Assembly (NCBI GenBank): GCA_964520985.1
Contig: CAZFPB010000001.1
Span: forward strand, 1,550,001 to 1,614,000
Source: CAYSGL01 sp964520985
GTDB taxonomy: Bacteria > Pseudomonadota > Alphaproteobacteria > Micavibrionales > Micavibrionaceae
Length of the DNA: 64,000 bases
Direction of reading: 5' to 3'
The position numbers and the translations under genes are program-made. Shown here piece after piece: positions 60,862 through 64,000 of the stretch. The notes under the pieces are model-generated. The model was not told the DNA's origin. It ran no database searches and was given only the letters and a program-made list of their open reading frames with translations. Every line of letters starts with the position of its first letter. The stretch's first letter is position 1.

Positions 60862-62801
60862 GGCGTGCCTCCCGAGGAAGATTGATTGGCACCCTGACTT
60901 TTATTGTTCAGCGTAATGATATCTGCCGAGACCTGTGCTTGCTCGCTGGCCAGCATGGTTTCCAGTAGGACTGAGAGAACGGCTTCTGAGCGGATCAGGC
61001 TTTTGTAAATATCGCGATCCTGCATCAGACCGACGGCTTGGAGTACGGCGCCTTTACGGTCAACGTTCACCGGCTTGTCGTACAGTTCTGTATAGAAGAC
61101 AGGATTTTGCAGCGCTTTCTTGGTCAGGATTTCCATCTGAGCGAAATAACTGGGGTTTTTGCCGAGCAGTTGTTCAAGATCTGCTTCGGGCACGCCGAGT
61201 TCGGCCACCATTTTATAGAGATATGGCTGTGCCTCAGCGGTGCCGGCGGCTTTCATGCCGGTGATGGCGGAGAAGGAATTTTGTGCCACAGACCGCTTGG
61301 ATGCCAGTGCCCGCGCATCCTGCAATAATTTTTCTGAATCGAACATCTTGTCTTTGCCACGCTCGCCGAGAAGATTGGCATCGATATATGGCAGGGGGTC
61401 ATGACCATAGAGGTTTGCGCCAAGGGCAAAAATATTCTCTTCATCGTCGGACGGATTGTCGTGGCCGCTTGTATAAAAATCGAGGTCCAGCGTGAGTTTG
61501 TTTTCAACGCTGCGGGTGTAATCAATATCGCGGTTACGTTGTTCAGGTGTCGACTTCGTATCCTTGCAGAGACCATCGAGTGTTTTGTTGTTGTCGGTTT
61601 TATCGCAGAATTTCTCGATAAAGGTTTTCATGCGGCTGGCGCTATCGGACACTCTGGCCGACCCTGTCGCGCCGCTAATACCTTCATTGTTTAACAGTTG
61701 GCGTTGCATGCCGCGCGCGGCCACGGCCATCTGCGCCAGCTCACCGGCGCGCTCGGATGCGGCGAGAGAGCGCACCGAGGTCCCGAAAGTGCATAGCCCT
61801 TCGCTCGGCTGGTAGTCTTTATGCGCCTGCGCCGTCATTTGCTGGAGAAGGCGCTGAGATTCCAGCTGATGTTTGGCATCGAAGAAGGAGCCGATAATCT
61901 GCACCTGCTGCATGCCGGCGACGGTCAGTTGTTCCGCCATCAGCATCAATGCCGGCGCCACGTGTTTGGTGAAAAATTCCGTCACCATCCATATTTCATG
62001 TTCTTTGCGCTTATTGGTCATATGGGTTTTGATGACGGAGTGATGGGTTTGAATGTGTTCTTCGCACGGGCAGCCCGCGCCACCTGCGCTTGGATCATCC
62101 GAGCCGAAAGTCAGGGTAAGACCGCCGGTTCCGCCTAAAAGGCCTGACAGTAATCCTGTTAAACCGGGGATGCCCCCGAGCATCTTGGTCAGTTCAGGAA
62201 ACGCTTTACTGATTGCATCGGCCAAAACCCCTGATGCGCCTGCCTGAATGGCAGACTGGATGCTTCCTTGTATGCCGGCTCCGCCTGTAAGGCCAATGGC
62301 CGTCAAAGCCTGTGTGATGGCACTAGTTTGACCGGCGGGTGTTCCAGTTAAGCCGCTTAAGAGGCCGCCGAGACCGGACGTGGCCAGTTTTGTTAGTCCT
62401 TCAGGCGTACCAAGCCCGCTGATGCCGGAAATCAGTTTGCCGATTTCGCCCTGAATATCCCCTTTAATAAGGGAATTGGCCAATTGCGTGGCGGTGCCAA
62501 GCGGAATGCCGTTTACCTTGATGTTGTTCAGGATATTCTGCGCCTGACCTTGCGTGACACTTTCTAACGTCTGTTGCCCCGTGGCGACTTTCTGCAGCGT
62601 ATCAAGCGCCTGCGTCCCCTGCGTACCAGTCAGGTTCGTCAGCGACCCGGCGAGTGTCTGGGACTGGTTTGTCACGTTGCTGATCGGGTTGTTTATCTGA
62701 ATATTCGTTTGGGCATAAACAGGCGAAAGAGCCGTGCAGGCAATCAGCCCGAGCAGACCGATGCCGCGTGTCATAGTCGATGTTAATTTTTTATTTAACA
62801 C
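60858..62801 (-). CDS. Secreted protein C of the three-member family, Gly/Leu/Thr-rich N-terminus
   Basis: About 647 residues from GTG 62801, preceded by GGGG at 10 bases; an ATG at 62774 is the other option. The long frame upstream to 63038 is not hydrophobic and is not used. Signal peptide TRGIGLLGLIACTALSPVYA, then QTNIQ. Residues about 35-235 are low-complexity Gly/Leu/Thr/Ala repeats (LGGLLSGLTGTPAGQTSAIT, LTGLLSGLLGGTGGLTLTF), then CPCEEH. The shared domain runs from about 285 to 625 (SFFDAKHQLESQRL at 305, NPSYFAQMEILTKKALQNP). First gene of the operon; its promoter must lie between it and dotI. Confidence 0.7.
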   Translation of the reverse strand: MLNKKLTSTMTRGIGLLGLIACTALSPVYAQTNIQINNPISNVTNQSQTLAGSLTNLTGTQGTQALDTLQKVATGQQTLESVTQGQAQNILNNIKVNGIPLGTATQLANSLIKGDIQGEIGKLISGISGLGTPEGLTKLATSGLGGLLSGLTGTPAGQTSAITQALTAIGLTGGAGIQGSIQSAIQAGASGVLADAISKAFPELTKMLGGIPGLTGLLSGLLGGTGGLTLTFGSDDPSAGGAGCPCEEHIQTHHSVIKTHMTNKRKEHEIWMVTEFFTKHVAPALMLMAEQLTVAGMQQVQIIGSFFDAKHQLESQRLLQQMTAQAHKDYQPSEGLCTFGTSVRSLAASERAGELAQMAVAARGMQRQLLNNEGISGATGSARVSDSASRMKTFIEKFCDKTDNNKTLDGLCKDTKSTPEQRNRDIDYTRSVENKLTLDLDFYTSGHDNPSDDEENIFALGANLYGHDPLPYIDANLLGERGKDKMFDSEKLLQDARALASKRSVAQNSFSAITGMKAAGTAEAQPYLYKMVAELGVPEADLEQLLGKNPSYFAQMEILTKKALQNPVFYTELYDKPVNVDRKGAVLQAVGLMQDRDIYKSLIRSEAVLSVLLETMLASEQAQVSADIITLNNKSQGANQSSSGGTP

Positions 62802-63059
62802 GTTGATATTGCCCCGAAAAAAACATGCAACGCACTCACGCGCCCTGCAACGCACAATCTTACCATAGCTTGGCAGACCAGCGCACAGCCTATTTTGACC
62901 TAAAAGCCCTGCACTTTGCAAAGTCTTAAAACGGACTTCTTGTTTTCGGGCGCGGCTTTGTGGTGAAATGAAAAGAAGGATGGTTTGCCGGGCTGGTATT
63001 TTTAAGACATACTGAACCGAATTTCTATTTCCAGCCATTCATGGATAAAAAGCAAGAGC

Positions 63060-63773
63060 ATGTCTGACCAAGAACCACTCAACCCGCGGAATCTCCGCCC
63101 CACCCCGGGCGCGCCCAAGAAAAAGGCGCAAGTGAAACCGGATTTTACCAATACCGGCGCACTGGGTCAGGTCGTCTTACGCAACGAATATTACCGCGAC
63201 GGGTATCGCAAGGCGCTGCGCATTGCCGTAGTGCAGTGTTTCATCATTCTGGGCCTGATCGGCGCCATGTTCTTCGTCATTCACGTGCACCAACCGGAAA
63301 ACCGGTTCTTTGCCACGACGGAAGATGGTCGCGTTATCCCAATGGTAGCGCTGAGTCAGCCAAACCTAAGCAATCCCGCACTGTTATCGTGGGTTGCGCA
63401 GGCATCGACCGAAGTTATGACATTCGGTTTCAATGATTACCGCCGCCGTCTGCAAGAAGCCTCGCGTAACTTTACGGACCGCGGGTGGGAAAGCTTCACC
63501 GCCGCCCTGCAAAGCGCCCGGATCATTGAATCGATCGAGGCCAATTCGCAGGTGATTTCCGCAGCCCCGCGCGGCGCGCCAGTCATCCAGCAAGAAGGCA
63601 TCGTGAATGGCCAGTACCAGTGGATCGTACAGATTCCAATGGTTCTCACGTACCAGTCCGGCTCGCGTACGCGCTCGGATAACTGGATGGTGACTCTGGT
63701 TGTGGTTCGCGTACCGCGCCTTGAAAGCCCGAACGGCGTTGGCATCGCGCAGTGGATCGCCGTATCGGGTTGA
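63060..63773 (+). CDS. dotI: DotI/IcmL (TraM) type IVB secretion protein
   Basis: 237 residues. A proline-rich cytoplasmic start (LNPRNLRPTPGAPKKKAQ), the family segment VVLRNEYYRDGYRKALRIAV, one membrane helix at about 58-78 (CFIILGLIGAMFFVIHVH), and a periplasmic NTF2-like domain (WVAQASTEVMTFGFNDYRRR, WIVQIPMVLTYQSGSRTRSD). In Legionella and R64 DotI/TraM forms an inner-membrane ring of the core. It is read divergently from the three-paralogue operon. Confidence 0.93.
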   Translation: MSDQEPLNPRNLRPTPGAPKKKAQVKPDFTNTGALGQVVLRNEYYRDGYRKALRIAVVQCFIILGLIGAMFFVIHVHQPENRFFATTEDGRVIPMVALSQPNLSNPALLSWVAQASTEVMTFGFNDYRRRLQEASRNFTDRGWESFTAALQSARIIESIEANSQVISAAPRGAPVIQQEGIVNGQYQWIVQIPMVLTYQSGSRTRSDNWMVTLVVVRVPRLESPNGVGIAQWIAVSG

Positions 63774-63840
63774 TCCTAGAGATTGGTGTCTTTATTCGCC
63801 GTGACAGAGGGGGGGTAACCCGTTATTCTGATGCGGCATT

Positions 63841-63866
63841 CGGGCGGCGGCCCGATTCGTTTTTGC
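63841..63866 (+). terminator. Weak hairpin between dotI and the next gene
   Basis: CGGGC, GGCG, GCCCG, then ATTCGTTTTT. The stem is only 5 bp and the T run is offset, so it is at most a weak or attenuating terminator before the gene that starts at 63899. Confidence 0.3.
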
Positions 63867-63898
63867 AAGGGGCGGCGCGTTTTAGTACATTGGCGGAC

Positions 63899-64000
63899 AT
63901 GATCAACAGCTTCGGGTATACACATCACTGGAAATTGGCGCTGGCGCTGGGTTTGCTGACCTCTGGCGCCGCCGTGCCTGCGTTCGCGCAGCAAAGCCCC
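63899..64000 (+). CDS. Probable DotH/IcmK (TraN), N-terminal part only
   Basis: 34 codons to the window edge: MINSFGYTHHWKLALALG, then LLTSGAAVPAFAQQSP. A signal peptide with cleavage after AFA. It directly follows dotI, where Legionella and R64 have dotH/icmK (traN), the secretion-pore protein of the outer membrane, so the name is by position only. No binding site better than GGCGG is seen. Confidence 0.5.
   Translation, partial: MINSFGYTHHWKLALALGLLTSGAAVPAFAQQSP

Noticed and set aside
1..64000. CRISPR array, insertion sequences, rRNA genes or riboswitches
   Set aside because: No regularly spaced repeats, transposase motifs, rRNA-like sequence or recognised riboswitch was found by reading.

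Overview
The window looks like a chromosomal segment of an alphaproteobacterium. The order rho, hemJ, hemH, hemE, then ppsR, aroE, coaE, dnaQ, secB, fxsA, a Tim44-like gene and mltA is the arrangement that flanks the replication origin in many Alphaproteobacteria. Together with the secretion genes and the many large surface proteins it suggests a Micavibrio- or Rhodospirillales-like lineage. That placement is inference from gene content; there is no rRNA here.

Layout. 1-8133: tail of a dienelactone-hydrolase-like gene, a membrane protein with eight CxxC motifs of DnaJ zinc-finger type, a small secreted protein, an 875-residue pilin-like protein ending in a phage-type S74 self-cleaving chaperone domain, rho, and a two-gene unknown operon. 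8130-11381: haem genes. 11382-11773: a gene-free stretch beside hemE that is the best oriC candidate. 11774-17571: accessory island with two tandem BNR/propeller genes (the second has a TGA inside its signal peptide) and two related unknown genes. 17594-24179: conserved origin-side housekeeping block lacking maf and carrying an inserted glutamine amidotransferase. 24179-28783: surface glycan genes (flippase, two glycosyltransferases, sulfotransferase), a small membrane protein and a 43-residue entericidin-like lipoprotein. 28997-33246: tRNA-Ala(GGC), mscL, a sigma-54 activator without a sensor domain, a BI-1 membrane protein, and an M48 peptidase/LemA pair.

33382-64000 is the most interesting part: a chromosomal type IVB secretion locus of the Dot/Icm-IncI kind. 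A DsbC/G-like oxidoreductase, an unknown proline-rich protein and a VirB1/PilT-type transglycosylase precede dotD-dotC-dotB-icmT (the traHIJK order of R64). A complete type IVb pilus operon follows (pilL, N, O, P, Q, R, S, then three tandem PilV-like large minor pilins and a second PilP-like protein). dotI and the first 34 codons of what is probably dotH close the window. Between these blocks, on the minus strand, lie flgL, flgK and an unrecognised family of three paralogous secreted proteins. These share a ~330-residue C-terminal domain but carry three different N-terminal modules (lysozyme-like, cysteine-rich, Gly/Leu/Thr-rich). They are transcribed divergently from dotI and are plausible new components or substrates of the secretion/pilus machine.

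Reading the parts together: PilS, with its own promoter and terminator, would form the fibre. The PilV-like proteins, and perhaps the S74 pilin, would be adhesive tips. DotC/D/H would form the outer-membrane core, with DotB and PilQ as motors. The lytic domains would open the peptidoglycan. dotA, dotL, dotO and dotG are not in the window and may lie beyond its right end.
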